Counted from the first letter of the stretch, positions 9,766 through 21,595 are shown. The stretch: 64,000 bases of DNA from Epithemia pelagica (GCA_946965045.2 OX337238.1:2976001-3040000), one strand, 5' to 3'. A program made the numbers and translations. Notes: a model not told the origin generated them from the letters alone.

Positions 9766-10938
9766 ATGACGACAACACTGCATCAGCAAGCACAACAATC
9801 TGGGCTTGCCTTTCTCGAAATTCATCATAACAGTAACGAGCCACATTGGAATGTCAATGACTGGCCTCCCGTTTTGGGTGGATGGCGTGTTCGGCATGCA
9901 TCGGTTGTGCTCGACCATCCGGAACAGGAAGGCAATGCACAGACGGTTGTAGTACTGGGAGGAAAACAATGTCCAGACTACACCAACTCAGTTCTGCTGA
10001 TGAATTTGGCACAAGAAACTAGGCGATGGCGTGAAGGACCTCCGTTGAACAACAACAGAGCCTATCATGCTGCGGTGGTTTGTCGCGGAGGAGTTTACGT
10101 GATTGGAGGAGACAATGGAAGCTCAGACTTGGATTGTATCGAGCGGATTGATGTTGGAAATTTGTGTTCACAATCAATGGAAAGCGCTCCCAGCAACCAA
10201 TGGACGACCCTGACTTGTCGATTGTCTACGTCGAGAAAAGGATGTACGGCTGTTGCCGTTCACAATCGCTATATTGTCGTCATTGGTGGATCCAACGGAT
10301 GCCTTTTGTCGTCGGTTGATATAATCGATACAGCCATCACAAGCAACCACACCGTGATTGTGGGACCATCCATGACAGTTCCTCGGTCTGGTTCTGCAAG
10401 TGCTGTCATTGGTGATCGCATTTTTGTTGTTGGAGGCCTCACTGGGTATAATTTAGAAGATCTCAAATCAGTGGAGTACGTGGAGATTCCTGATCCTTCA
10501 GGCAATGAGACAATGGCCACAGCAGGTGCAGCGTTTCCATCCTCATTTCGTTGGACACTTCATCACAAGCTCAAGCTTTCCATCCTCCCGACTAGACATG
10601 CAGTTGTAGCTGTTGGATCATGTCTGATTGTTATGGGAGGTTCTGTTGATGTCTTGGATACTCGACGAAACACAGTGTGGACCTTTCCCCCATCAACAGG
10701 TTACCGTTGTGCCTACAGTGCTGTGGTTCACTCGAGGGGAATAGCTGTGATTGGTGGAAATGGCAATGCTGCTTGTGCGACACTCTCCTTGGTTGACAAG
10801 AATACGTGGTGTTTTCGTCGACTCATTGAGCAGGTGCCGAGTACAATCTTTGGGACAAGAACAAACTCACTTCCATCTGCTCCGAAACGCACTACACCAT
10901 CGAACGAGCTAACCAGAGATGAAGACAATGTCAATTGA
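9766..10938 (+). CDS. Kelch beta-propeller protein K3 (390 aa)
   Basis: Intact six-bladed kelch protein, same layout as K1. The frame is open upstream to 9562, but the ATG at 9766 (MTTTLHQQAQQSG) is the family start and lies just after the conserved 5' core, so it is preferred. Blade 5 is shortened: the GGxLAxDTxEV loop is reduced to GGSVDV. The tail is divergent, ending TRDEDNVN in place of the Lys-rich tail, because the sequence shifts relative to paralogues after about 10890. Pocket residues are VR (blade 1), TR (blade 5) and CAYS (blade 6), all unlike other copies. Confidence 0.85.
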   Translation: MTTTLHQQAQQSGLAFLEIHHNSNEPHWNVNDWPPVLGGWRVRHASVVLDHPEQEGNAQTVVVLGGKQCPDYTNSVLLMNLAQETRRWREGPPLNNNRAYHAAVVCRGGVYVIGGDNGSSDLDCIERIDVGNLCSQSMESAPSNQWTTLTCRLSTSRKGCTAVAVHNRYIVVIGGSNGCLLSSVDIIDTAITSNHTVIVGPSMTVPRSGSASAVIGDRIFVVGGLTGYNLEDLKSVEYVEIPDPSGNETMATAGAAFPSSFRWTLHHKLKLSILPTRHAVVAVGSCLIVMGGSVDVLDTRRNTVWTFPPSTGYRCAYSAVVHSRGIAVIGGNGNAACATLSLVDKNTWCFRRLIEQVPSTIFGTRTNSLPSAPKRTTPSNELTRDEDNVN

Positions 10939-11204
10939 GACATAAAAATACCAGGAGTATGACGCAGTCATGAGAATGAGAGTTCGAAGTGCTTGCTGTT
11001 CTTCCTGAGAAGAAGACGCGTTTACAAACATGCTGGGAGTGTACGTTGTGTAACACAAACGAACGACAGCAAACATATAGTTAGAACTCACCTCAAGTAA
11101 TCACTTTGTGTTGTTGGTACGATCTTTTGTAGCACAAGGAACGATTCATGTGGGCTGGTCATAGCACAAGTGGAAGAAAAAACAGTCGGTCTACTCTTGG
11201 GTAG

Positions 11205-12960
11205 AACATCCTCCAAAATGGTCCACAATTCATACGACACAGGCACTGGCAAAAAATCCATGCCCCAATTGGTGTTTGATCCAAAGAAGAATCGTGATAT
11301 GGCAAAAGTCGTACCATGCGTAGTCCTTCATATCATTGGGTTCATGTTCTGTACTTTGTACTCGTCCTCACGGCGGATGCAATTATGGGAGAGACAATGT
11401 GGTTGGTGTTTTGACAGAGTTGATCGACACGGCGTGTCTGTTGCAAAATCTCCTCGTGAAATCACGATTCCAAAGAATGGGGCTCCGAAACGTCGTCCTG
11501 GAGAGAATCCTTGTCGTGTTGTTGTTGGAGTGAAACTGTCGATTCAGCATTGCTCATAATTGGAGTATCTGGAAGCGGAGTTTTCTTCCATAATGACAGT
11601 AACGCCTGATTTACCAAACTCGCCGCACTTTGGTCCTTCACCGTGGCATCCTTGGAAGCGACGTCTTGTTCCAGATCCACGTCCCAGATGGTGTTGTGTA
11701 CCGTGTCTCCGGCTTCCGACGACGACAAGACGAGAGACGGAGGAGACTCCAAGACCATGCATGCCTCTTCATCATCAAAGACCATGCATTCTTCATCATC
11801 CTCTTCTTGTTCGATAGTGTTGTCGTTTGGGCGACAAGGGGACGAAACAGACATTGCGGGAGAAATGGGATTCCAGACATTGGTCAACCACAAGAAGGGC
11901 CTTCCCACAAGATCACTATCATCGTGAGCAGCAGCATCCTTCCACGACGACGACAAGAACGGTTGTCCCCAAATGGAGGATTCAACTTTGAATCGTCGTC
12001 CTTCTTGTGGATCCGGGCCGAAGACAACAACGGTACGTTCGTTTGCATTGCATACCTCGTACCATCATCACCACTACTACAACTATCATTGCTGCTGCTG
12101 CTGCCGCAAGTCCACCGAATGGATTCAGGTGCCGCCAAGACCGATGATGACAAGGACGACAACTAGGAGGAATACGAATCCAATCGTTGGTGGTTTCGAG
12201 TGATGGACGACGACAAGACGGTTGCTACGTTGGGAACAATCGTTGGTGTCACGTGATTGTCGTTGATGTTGTTTGGAGGGTCTTGCAGTTGAAGTGGTGG
12301 TGGTGGTGCAAGAGACCCACTGTCAACTGCACCATCATTACCCCACTCTGGCCTAACGTGACTCAGCTCCTGGTCCAGGTGGTTGTTGTCCTCTCGAACC
12401 TAGGAGTGCGTTTTTTGCTTGTCCACTCTTATTGCGGGTAACACGATCATCTTTCGTAGTAGTTTGTCTTGATGGTTTGAGAAGAAAGCGGATACCGGGG
12501 CATTGCAATGGGTGGAGGTTTGCACCCTTTTCATCAAGTCCAAGGCTTTGTCTTGTTCTTGTTTCGTCGTTCGACACAAGCGATCGACCTGGACTTGCTG
12601 TTGACGTGCCGTCATGTTTCTTCTTCCTGTGTTGGGTGATGGTGTCGTGAACCAGTGTTTGCTTCGTTTTTCGGTAGGAGTTCTTCTTCTTCTTCTTCTT
12701 CTAGTGGTTGTCCGTTCGGGTGGAGATGGGTCGTGAAATTGAGGAGAATGCTTTGGCGTTTGCTTGCTTCTTTGTTGTTGTTTGTATTGTTCATGAAAGT
12801 CCTCTCTCTCTCCTCGTCGTCCTCCTTCGTCTTGTTACCAATGAGGAATGAGGACGCGTGGTATAGTGTGCGTGTATTGTCTTGGAAGTTGGGGAAGGAG
12901 AACCCTTTGCCTGTTACAGTCCGTACAACAGTCGCACACTCCTTCATATGTGATAGCCCC
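11205..12960 (-). pseudogene. Family R pseudogene, copy B
   Basis: Reading from high to low coordinates: the MTARQQQVQ block (about 12560-12615), a run corresponding to the Ser-rich centre (APESIRWTCGSS, about 12110), the LTNVWNP segment (about 11870), the acidic DDEEACMVLESPPSLVLSSS stretch (about 11740) and the C-terminal region up to about 11205 (HVTIRLWI-like DNA). Two frames are needed (11462-11956 and 11884-12162), and the long Gln/Asn-rich centre of the intact gene is deleted. The transmembrane end is missing. It lies downstream of K3 in the orientation seen for the other pairs. Confidence 0.8.
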
Positions 12961-13146
12961 AGACTCCAAGGACGTCACCCAGTCTTGAAGGCTGTTGTTT
13001 GGGGATATCGTTCTTTCCGGAACCACAATGTCATGATGGGTCTTTCTTTGTCGTCCTCTCGTCGTCTCTCGTCTGGACCCTTGCCCTTTTACAGTTCGCG
13101 TCACAGTCTTACACCCTACACTGAGTTCTCTACTACTTATCTAATT

Positions 13147-13232
13147 GGAGGGCATCCGAGTCCCGAGTCCGAAGTACTTTCGCGACCATACTCGAACCTC
13201 CGATTCCGATCCCGTCTCAGACGTCCGAATCC
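13147..13232. repeat. M1 module copy
   Basis: Carries GGCATCCGAGTCCCGAGTCC, AAGTACTTTCGCGACC and CCGATCCCGTCTCAGACG, as at 33104 and 36950. Here the module is not followed by M2 or a kelch gene: similarity stops near 13235 and new sequence leads into the minisatellite. Confidence 0.7.
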
Positions 13233-13457
13233 TTGTCTGGGACACCCGGCATTTTGGTTCCCCCAGGATGACTTTACCTAAACTCCTTTTGGGTAGCTAG
13301 GGCTGATCGCTAATTTTGCGAGGGCTAGCTATTTTATTTTATGCACAATAGGGTTCGGGTCAAAGACACGTGTTCAAGACCAAACGAACTGTTAATTAGT
13401 CGTTTTTTGTGTCACATCTGAGTCTTGTATTATGACGATCGCTAAAGCTTTCTCGTT

Positions 13458-13630
13458 TTGAGTCGTGTTGGTTTCGGGTTGGTCCCGGTTTTAACGTCTG
13501 GTTTCGAGTTGGTGTCCACTGGTTTCGAGTGGTTTCGGGTTGGTGTCCACTGGTTTCGAGTTGGTTTCCAAGTTGGTTTCGAGTTGGTTTCGAGTTGGTT
13601 TCGAGTTGGTTTCGAGTTGGTTTCGACCCC
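13458..13630. repeat. 11-bp minisatellite array, left
   Basis: About a dozen copies of an 11-bp unit GAGTTGGTTTC, with variants such as GGTGTCCACTGGTTTC. The last six copies (about 13560-13625) are nearly perfect. Since 11 is not a multiple of 3, every frame of the array stays open, giving spurious Asn/Thr/Lys-Pro-rich reading frames on the minus strand. Confidence 0.9.
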
Positions 13631-14230
13631 TCTACAAACTGCGAACGCAATAATCAACCATGTCGCTCAACAGACGGATCGTTTTGACCCAACAACTATG
13701 GAACCAACAACAACGAGGAAGCAACAAGCAACGACCTCCCGAACAACAACAACAGGCACCATGGATGCAACAAGGTGATACGCATGTCTCGGCTATGGCC
13801 TTCTCGTCTTCCTACCCTCCTACTGCTGGTCCTATCGAACGACAGTGAACGGGAAATGGAAACGCGGCAACCAGACGGCGACAACGACAACAACAACAAC
13901 ACCATACGCAACAATCAATCGATAGCCTTGACGAGGGTGGTGGTGTATAGGGTTCAATCTCGACGGACAATCCTCGTCGAATGTGTCGATGGGAGGAGGC
14001 GGATGGTCTCTGCTAGGTTCTCTTGTTTCACTTACTCGACAATCTGATCGAGACGTTTCACGGCACCCATGGCCTTGGCTACGGTATCGGCTGTGAGTAT
14101 TCGAGCGTCGTTGTTGTCGTTTTGTGCCCGAAAGCACGTTTGGACAAACTCCATGGCATCGGCCACCGTCACATTGTCCGAACCGGAAGTTTGAAATCTC
14201 ATCCCAGTCCGTACAAGAGGACAGGACATG
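13631..14230. other. Unique DNA between minisatellite and 342-bp array
   Basis: ACA/CAA-rich on the left (13680-13770). A 65-codon minus frame at 14032-14229 (residues DAMEFVQTCFRAQ and TADTVAKAMGAVK) has a protein-like composition and may be an exon remnant, but no start, splice partner or homologue is visible in the window. Confidence 0.4.
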
Positions 14231-15235
14231 GGAGGGAAGAATGGTGGTTTTGGATGGAGGAAGTGTCAAGGAAGCAGTAGTGGTGATGGCGACGACGTAG
14301 CGACGACAAGGACTAACGACAACAACAGCAAGTGACTAGCGGCGACAACGACAACGACAGCAAGCGGCGACAACGACTAGCGGCGACAAGGACAACGACT
14401 GGACGGAAAATGGCTGTGCCCCAACAGCCCCAATGCGACAATCAACTACTGGCTACCACCAAACGAACAACAACAACTACAGCACTCGGAGACAACAACG
14501 ACAACAGTCTGATGCTGCGACAACACCAAACGCAACAACACCTTACTCAACAATCAACTCCCAGGGAAGAATGGTGGTTTTGGATGGAGGAAGCAGTAGT
14601 GGTGATGGAGACGACGTTGCGACGACAAGGACTGTCGCAGCAACGACAACAACAGCAAGCGACTAGCGGCGACAACGACAAACCCAACGACGACAACGAC
14701 AGCAAGCGGCGACAATGACTAGCGGCGACAAGGACAACGACTGGACGGAAAATGGCTGTGCCCCAACAGCCCCAATGCGACAATCAACTACTGGCTACCA
14801 CCAAACGAACAACAACAACTACAGCACTCGGAGACAACAACGACAACAGTCTGATGCTGCGACAACACCAAACGCAACAACACCTTACTCAACAATCAAC
14901 TCCCAGGGAAGAATGGTGGTTTTGGATGGAGGAAGCAGTAGTGGTGATGGAGACGACGTTGCGACGACAAGGACTGTCGCAGCAACGACAACAACAGCAA
15001 GCGACTAGCGGCGACAACGACAAACCCAACGACGACAACGACAGCAAGCGGCGACAATGACTAGCGGCGACAAGGACAACGACTGGACGGAAAATGGCTG
15101 TGCCCCAACAGCCCCAATGCGACAATCAACTACTGGCTACCACCAAACGAACAACAACTGCAGCACTCGTAGAAAACAACGACAACAATCTGACACCAAA
15201 CGCAACAACACCTTACTCAACAATCAACTCCCCCG
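14231..15235. repeat. 342-bp tandem repeat array
   Basis: Two full units (14373-14714 and 14715-15056) are flanked by a partial diverged unit on the left (14231-14372) and a partial unit on the right (15057-15235). The unit contains GGGAAGAATGGTGGTTTTGG, GCGACGACAAGGACTG and GGCTGTGCCCCAACAGCC. The length is 114 codons, so frames are kept, and each unit would give a Thr/Asn/Gln-rich peptide. The two full units are almost identical, which points to recent expansion. Coding use is unproven. Confidence 0.9.
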
Positions 15236-15496
15236 TTGGAACCTTTGTCGCTGGGTGCAATGTCAACGAGAGCCCCTTTTAAAAACCTTGATGGACGCTG
15301 AAACAACAACCAACGAAGACAAATGGATCGATGCAGGATGGTGAAGATGAACGAAACGATTGCCTACGACCTACGACACATACAAGCATGTACAAAGCTA
15401 GGTAGATGTTCTATAATAGTAGCTGTTCGTATTCAAAGAGGTTGATTGTTGTGCTAGCGCCTCCTCACCATGGTGTGGTTGGAGGTGGAGCTCGTA

Positions 15497-15660
15497 TGTA
15501 GGTTTCGAGTTGGTTTCGAGTTGGTTTCGAGTTGGTTTCGAGTTGGTGTCCACTTGTTTCCACTTGTTTCGAGTTGGTGTCCAGTGGTTTCGAGTTGGTG
15601 TCCAGTGTCCAGTGGTTTCGACTTGGTTTCGACGTGGTTTCGACTCTGGTTTCGACGTTA
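15497..15660. repeat. 11-bp minisatellite array, right
   Basis: Same GAGTTGGTTTC unit and same orientation as the array at 13458-13630, again with GGTGTCCA variants. The two arrays thus bracket the 342-bp array as long direct repeats about 1.9 kb apart. Confidence 0.9.
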
Positions 15661-17373
15661 AGCCACACGTGGCTCTGACTTGCGGACTCGAAAACATTTA
15701 AGACTGTTTCCATTGTGGGCGCGGATATTTCAGAGGGGTCCCAATTTGAGTTCGTTACATAGATCAACTCGTCTTTGAATGCTCTTTCGATTGGTTCAAT
15801 ATATGCCTCGCCAAATTAAGATATACACTTTGAAATATTGGACTAAAGTATGGCCGGCAAAATTTTAGTATTCAAAACCCTAATGTGAGATGTGCTAAAA
15901 GGTACGTAAAAACGGTACTGCAGTCGCGCACGTGAATGACAATAGGGGTATATCGCGCGCATACCGCGCAAAACTTTCAAGCTTGATTTCTCGAAAAGTG
16001 GATTTTTCAAATATCCGACTAGATGTCCGCTTCTTAGCCGTCCGGCCGCTCTCCGCGACCAATCATTTTCATTTTCGTTTTTTTTCGTTTATGAAGAAAA
16101 TTTCTGGTCAAAATGAAAATGATCACGCCGGCCTTCTGGATCACCCTTTCGAAATCTTGTGAGCAGACGTGCGCGCTTTGACCGTTGGTCTTGGTTCGTC
16201 TTCACTTTCCCCTCTTCCATGTTCCATTTCTTCACACAATTTTTTCTCTTCGTCTTTTCTCCTCTTCTCTGTTTGTCATGGACAATGGACATGACCATGC
16301 ATTCTCCATCATGCATACCACTGACATTTTTTGACATGAATAGACCATACATAGATAGAGTTTGGCTGTGCCCCCATCCCACCTTTTTCTAGTGTTGTTT
16401 TTTCTCGTGTAATTCTCGGTTTAAAAGAACACCCTCATCCACAACACCTTGTCTATACCGTAGGCTTGTCTCTTTGCGAGCAATTGACCTACAACTACAC
16501 ACTACACCCCTATTTTAGGATAACTCTCTTCCTGCTTTTGTTATGGAACATGCAGAGTCCCACATGCTGCTGAGAAACACTAGGCATGCTCCGGGCAATA
16601 AAAGCAGACCAAGAGGAGCAAGTCGACAACACAAGCAACTGAAGACTCAAACTGAGCAACAGATGAGAAATGGATGGTTTGCTCCACTAATCCTATCTCA
16701 CTGAGCTTTAAAACTCTATGGAATACTAAAAGAATCCTACAATTGATTTTAGCTGCCGCCCATTGAATGGACCAAAAATGGTGTTATACAGCACAAACAC
16801 ATGGCAATGTGGCAAAGAAGTGAGAACCTATCCCAAACTATTGTCCAATTCCAATGCAGTGATTAAGCTTTGTGGAACTTACCATGCTAACAAAGATGAG
16901 ATGCTCAGTGCTCAGCGACGAATTTGGTGTTGGTTTGGTCATTGCCTCATTTTGTTGCTTGCGTCCTGCGTCGATTTTGTGGCCTCTTCTGAACAACACA
17001 ATTTTGAGTCTTGTTGAGCAGAACGCCGGCCATCTATCAACTGCCAAAACACGCCAGCCACTCCAGACGGAAGTCAGATTTTTTTCTGGCGGAGTTGGAG
17101 TTTTTGGTGAGCGGGACAGACCATTCAAGAGTTGACAGGCAGACCACTAAAAAGCGGACACCTAGTCGGTGCCATTTAACGTCAGAAAGCAATTTTGATC
17201 TTATTTCAAGATCAAAACTCTTAATTATCAATAAAGTCAACGGATATTGTTGTTAAGTAGTTAACTTATTGTGTTGTAAGAGATCGCTAAATTCACACTG
17301 TACCAATTTAGGAGACTACCAAGCTGCCACCAAAGTACCGGGTGTCCCAGAGAATTCGGATTCCGATTCCGAA
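15661..17373. other. Long intergenic stretch; no gene recognised
   Basis: Lower GC than its surroundings, with T-rich tracts near 16078-16090 and 16240-16260. Open frames up to 97 codons on both strands show no domain or local paralogue. No family R or kelch sequence was seen here. Confidence 0.4.
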
Positions 17374-17470
17374 TGCTTCAGTCGCGGAAATCGTCGAGTC
17401 GTGAAGAATCGAAACGGGACCTACTCGTGACTGGCACGTGACCGGAAAAACCGGAGCGACTTTCCATTAT
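17374..17470. repeat. Direct repeat left of K4
   Basis: A segment of about 90 bp including CTTCAGTCGCGGAAATCGTC, GAATCGAAACGGGAC and TACTCGTGACTGG recurs at 19121-19209 on the other side of K4 in the same orientation, ending in both with a CGCGCGACCACAT string. Confidence 0.8.
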
Positions 17471-17614
17471 ACGCGCGACCACATCGACAACCAATCAACT
17501 AGACAGACGACAGACAGACAGACTGACATTCATATCCCTGGGGTCTTTTCGGGTTTTCAGGAGAAGAATCAATCCTATCGCCCTCTCTGTTCTGCACGCC
17601 ATAACATCAACCCC

Positions 17615-18542
17615 ATGACACTCATGACACTGCAAGAACAAGCATGGCAGTCGGGCCTTGTCCTTTCGGACAACATGGACCATAACAGTGATGTATCACA
17701 GTGGAACTTGAACGACTGGCCTCCCCTTTTGGGTGGGTACCGTTTCAATCATGCATCGGTGGTGCTAGACCATCCCGAAAAGGATGGCAGTGCACAGACG
17801 GTTGTAGTTTTGGGAGGAGACATACTATGTGGTTTCGACACCACCATCTCAGTGTTGTTGTTGAGTTTGGCAGAAGAAAACAAGCAGTGGCGGGAAGGAC
17901 CGCCATTGAGCGACAAGAGAGGTTTACATGCTGCGGTGGTTTGTAACGGAGGAGTTTATGTGATTGGAGGACACAATGAAAGTTCACGCTTGGATAGTAT
18001 CGAACGGATTGATGTTGAAAAACTGTTGCAAACGTACTCGACGAGCACTACGGGGAACCATTGGACCATTTTGAATTGTCGATTATCTACCCCCAAAACT
18101 GCATGTTCGGCTGTTGCCGTGCAAAATCGATACACTGTCATCATGGGTGGAGGCCACGAGGAGACGAGTTTGTCATCAGTTGATATTGTAGATACGGCTT
18201 CTACAAAGCAACCACCCTGTCATGGTGGGACCGTCCATGACAATACCTCGGGAACGGTTCGGAAGTGCTGTCATTGGTGATCGCATCTTTGTTGTTGGAG
18301 GTTACAACAAGAGTGATGAACTAGATCTGACATCAGTGGAGTACTTGGAGTTCCAGAAGTCATCTGCGATTGAAACAACAAAGACTGCAGCAGAAGTCTT
18401 CCCCCCATCTTGCGCTTGGATAACTCTCGCGGACATCAAGCTTTCCGCACCAAGGCAAAATCGTGTGGTATCTCTGGGATCACGTTTAGCTCCTGGACGT
18501 GCAAAGACAAATTCATGCAATGATAACAGGAACGAGAATTGA
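17615..18542 (+). pseudogene. Kelch gene K4, frameshifted and truncated
   Basis: The most divergent member of the plus-strand array. The frame starts MTLMTLQEQAWQSG and covers blades 1 to 3; it breaks near 18203-18206, where one extra base at CTACAAAGC moves GPSMTIPR and blade 4 into another frame (18222-18542). Similarity is lost inside blade 5 near 18470, and blade 6 and the tail are missing. The 5' core of the other copies is not recognisable; instead the gene is bracketed by the 90-bp direct repeats at 17374 and 19121. Its first blade has an YRFN variant of the pocket residues. Confidence 0.8.
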
Positions 18543-19446
18543 AATGTACTACATGGAATCACCAGGTTTGTTCTTGGCTTTGTGTTTGTTTTCGTGAAAT
18601 CTTTGAGTTCATTCCTCAAAGTAGAACTATACAACCAGAACAGTGTATATACTCCTCCTTCCGTGTGTGTTTCTTGTTTACCCTTCAGTTAGTCTACGCT
18701 TCCGTAAATGTGTCTATTAGTGGCAATAAGCACAGGGTATCACATTGTGGCACGACACTTAGTACGTACCAACGGTGCGAAGTGCCTACAAGGGAGAGAG
18801 AGAGAGACTGAAAGTTGCCTCAAATGAGATGATCCACAAGAGGAGCTCTTCGTTCTTTGAGTGCGTTGGGCCAGTAGATGACAGACTGTGGATGACCTTC
18901 GCTTTTTGCGAGTAGACGCTATTTGATCACTAATGGTCGAGTGGTCGGGCTTGTGGATTACCATAGTCCCACCCTTCTCACCTGTGCAACGGCACTCTCC
19001 AGAAGAGGTCCAACTTGGACCGTGTGGCGGCTGGATCGTGTCTTGTGTGGTGGTTGTCGTTTGCTGTGTGGTTGTCTCGTTTCTCGTTGCCCACAATATT
19101 GCGAACTCGGAAGAGAACTGCTTCAGTCGCGGAAATCGTCTAGTCGTGAATCGAAACGGGACTTACTCGTGACTGGAACGTGACAGGAAAACAAACGCGC
19201 GACCACATGACATCACTACACGCTCTAGCGAGCGAGGCTTCTAGGGTGGTTCAACGATTTTAAACCCTCAAATTCAGCCCCGCTAGAGAGTGGACATCGA
19301 GCGCAGAAAAGATACCCACACTCCCACACCCACGCGATCTTTTGCCCCGCAGAAAACACACACAAAATCACAAACACAATCCCCACTCGCTCAATTGCAA
19401 TGGTAGATCGTAGTCATCCGGACGACTCACAATCCCCGTTGCCGTC
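18543..19446. other. Spacer with right copy of the K4-flanking direct repeat
   Basis: The direct repeat is at about 19121-19209. A 118-codon minus frame (18740-19096) has no recognisable features. The last 200 bases before 19447 (CACACCCACGCGATC and following) are presumably the upstream region of the arrestin-like gene. Confidence 0.5.
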
Positions 19447-21595
19447 ATGATGAGAATGATCGATGATACCACACGTCTCCATGATTCAGGAGGAAGACCA
19501 ATCGCCCCGAGAGCGCCTAAAATCGCGAGTGGCGAGTGAGCAGTCCTCCACGAGACAAAGCACCCCCAATCTCATCACCACCAACAACCAACACATATGC
19601 ACACAATTTGGTTTGCTCCTCAAGAACTACTCCCAGCGACTATTAGAGATCAACAAGTACAAAAGAACCATGAAGAAGGTTGAATTACTCATTCTCTTTC
19701 CAGATCATCCAACCATGGAGGCACCCTTATCTCCTCAAGAAAAACTAAACTATTACGACAAGCTCGCTCTGAAAGACAAGACGAAGGAGACAGTACAGCA
19801 GTAGCCCCTTCGATTTCCGTTGCCAAGGCTGGTGAGTCGATACAAGGATTTGTGGTACTCATCGTCAACGATCCCAAGGGTGTTTTGGCCACGGCATTGG
19901 ATATCACCTTTCATGGCAAGGAAGACACAAGTGTTGAGATCGACGATGGCACTGTTCGAGAACAGTATGGCTTTTTGGAACTCAAACTGCCGATGCCTTC
20001 TCTGGCTTCGACTGTCTATCAAACCTACGACAAAAAGGAAGAAGAGAACGAGACTTTCATTGACGACAGCAAAACGAGCGAAAAGAAGAGCAAACGGGAG
20101 AACAAAATTCGGATTCCTGCTGGCAAGTATCAAATTCCCTTTTCAGTGGAGTTGCCAAAATCCATACCCGGTAGTTTCTCTTTTGGAAAATCTACCCAGG
20201 GATGCAAAATACTTCAAGGCAGAGCTTCAAGGTTCCGGTCGAATGTGGAACTACGACAAGGAAGAAAACATTCATGTTGAGAGCAATGGTGGCATCTTTT
20301 ATAACCGCAATAAAGGCCGCAAGCTCGAAGCGAGCGGCATCGCAGTGGAAAGGCTTCATGAAAATCCAGACCCAATTCCTTACAATGCACCTCCTGTCAC
20401 TAGAAAGGTTTGGTCGTGCTGTTTTCCAATGGGAAGTATATCGTTGGCAGCACAGTTTGACAATATTCGTGTGCACAAAGGTCAAGAATGCCAGATCAAT
20501 ATTTCGTGTCGCAATCACTCGGTAAAAGAAATTGATTCCGTCAAGGCTACCTTGCTACAAAGATTCAGTTGGAAAGCCGGCTCCAATACATCGAGTAGGG
20601 CACAATCTCTGTTGTCCATGGACTTTACCCAACCTTTACTTTGCCAAGGCAGTTTGGCCACGCAAAGCAAGACCGTACAACAAGCTCAGGACATTTCATG
20701 GGAGTTGCGAGAAATATTTCGCGAAGTCAGCAATGCTCGTCATTCCGCAACCTTTACCATTCCACGTACAATTCCCAGTACTAACTTCGAGGATCGAATC
20801 CTGTGTTCCTATTTCGGTGGAAGCATTATCATATCACATCATTTGGTACTGGAAGTATCCACGTCCGGTTGTTGTGTTACCAATCCATCGCTCCAAGTTT
20901 TGCTTCTGGTCGAAGAAGAACCTTCAAATCAAGAAGAAGATGAAAACGACAATGATGATGAGGCAGAAGTGGAAGTCGTCGGTTCAGGACCAGCGATGTA
21001 TGTTCCCCCACAGTACGAAGATGCCATTCAAGCGCCTGTGATTTATGTTTCAAGTTCTCACGTGACCATAGGTGGTACAACGGTGGATGATGCCGTCGAG
21101 GATCAAGGCATTGAAGTAGATGTACAAGAATCGATGCTCGTGCCATCGGATGTTGCTGCACAACAACCCTCTCTCAAAATTCTGTTGCAGGAAATGTCGG
21201 GATCCGCGGCCGATTGGGGCATTGTTGAACGCAAAATCCAGGATCCCGACTGGTATAATGTTGTCTTTTCCGAACTGACGCCTGATGAGTACGCCCTCAT
21301 TTTGGAACAAGTTACTTTGCCTTTCGATAAACCCCAAATTGCTGCCTGTCTTGCACAAGCACTACAGCAGCAAGGTTCCGATTCTTCAACCTTTACTTGT
21401 GCCCATGTGGTGGCTGCTTTGAAAGTTGCTTCGGAAATGCATCGATCGACACTGGTAGAAAAAACCATTTTCTTCTGTTCCGATTTGGCAACCAACCAAG
21501 ATCAGATTCTTTCTCAATTGACAGACTGGGAAAAGTTGATGACATCGCATGCCTTTGCCAAAGCACAGGAACAAAATTTGCTTCGTGAATGGTAA
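19447..21595 (+). CDS. Arrestin-like protein with PPxY motif (one frame break)
   Basis: Two-domain alpha-arrestin-like protein; such proteins link cargo to ubiquitin ligases or traffic machinery. Proposed exon 1 is 19447-19535, the intron 19536-19703 (GTGAGC..TTTCCAG), exon 2 19704-21595, about 659 aa; the join is in frame. The N domain shows AGESIQGFVVL and IPFSVELPKSIPGSF; the C domain shows PPVTRKVW through ATFTIPRTIP. An acidic linker is followed by PPQYED, a PPxY motif that binds WW domains of NEDD4-type ligases, then an unrecognised helical C-terminal region. Between the domains the frame shifts by one base at the GGG run 20199-20201; with one G fewer the two halves join as KSTQDAKYFKAEL. 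This may be a sequencing error or a true lesion. The 5' end is less certain than the rest. Confidence 0.65.

Noticed and set aside
13396-13657. Minus-strand frames rich in Asn, Lys, Pro, Thr
   Set aside because: They are translations of the 11-bp minisatellite, which is open in all frames by construction.
14332-15060. Thr/Asn/Gln-rich frames in the 342-bp array as a repeat protein
   Set aside because: The period is a multiple of three so open frames are automatic; no consistent start, and all frames are of low complexity.
13458-15660. LTR retrotransposon with the minisatellite arrays as LTRs
   Set aside because: The arrays have no TG..CA ends, polypurine tract or primer site, and nothing inside resembles gag or pol.
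20171-20199. Tiny intron (GTAGTT..CCCAG, 29 nt) to explain the arrestin frame break
   Set aside because: Too short for a spliceosomal intron, and removing it does not restore the frame.
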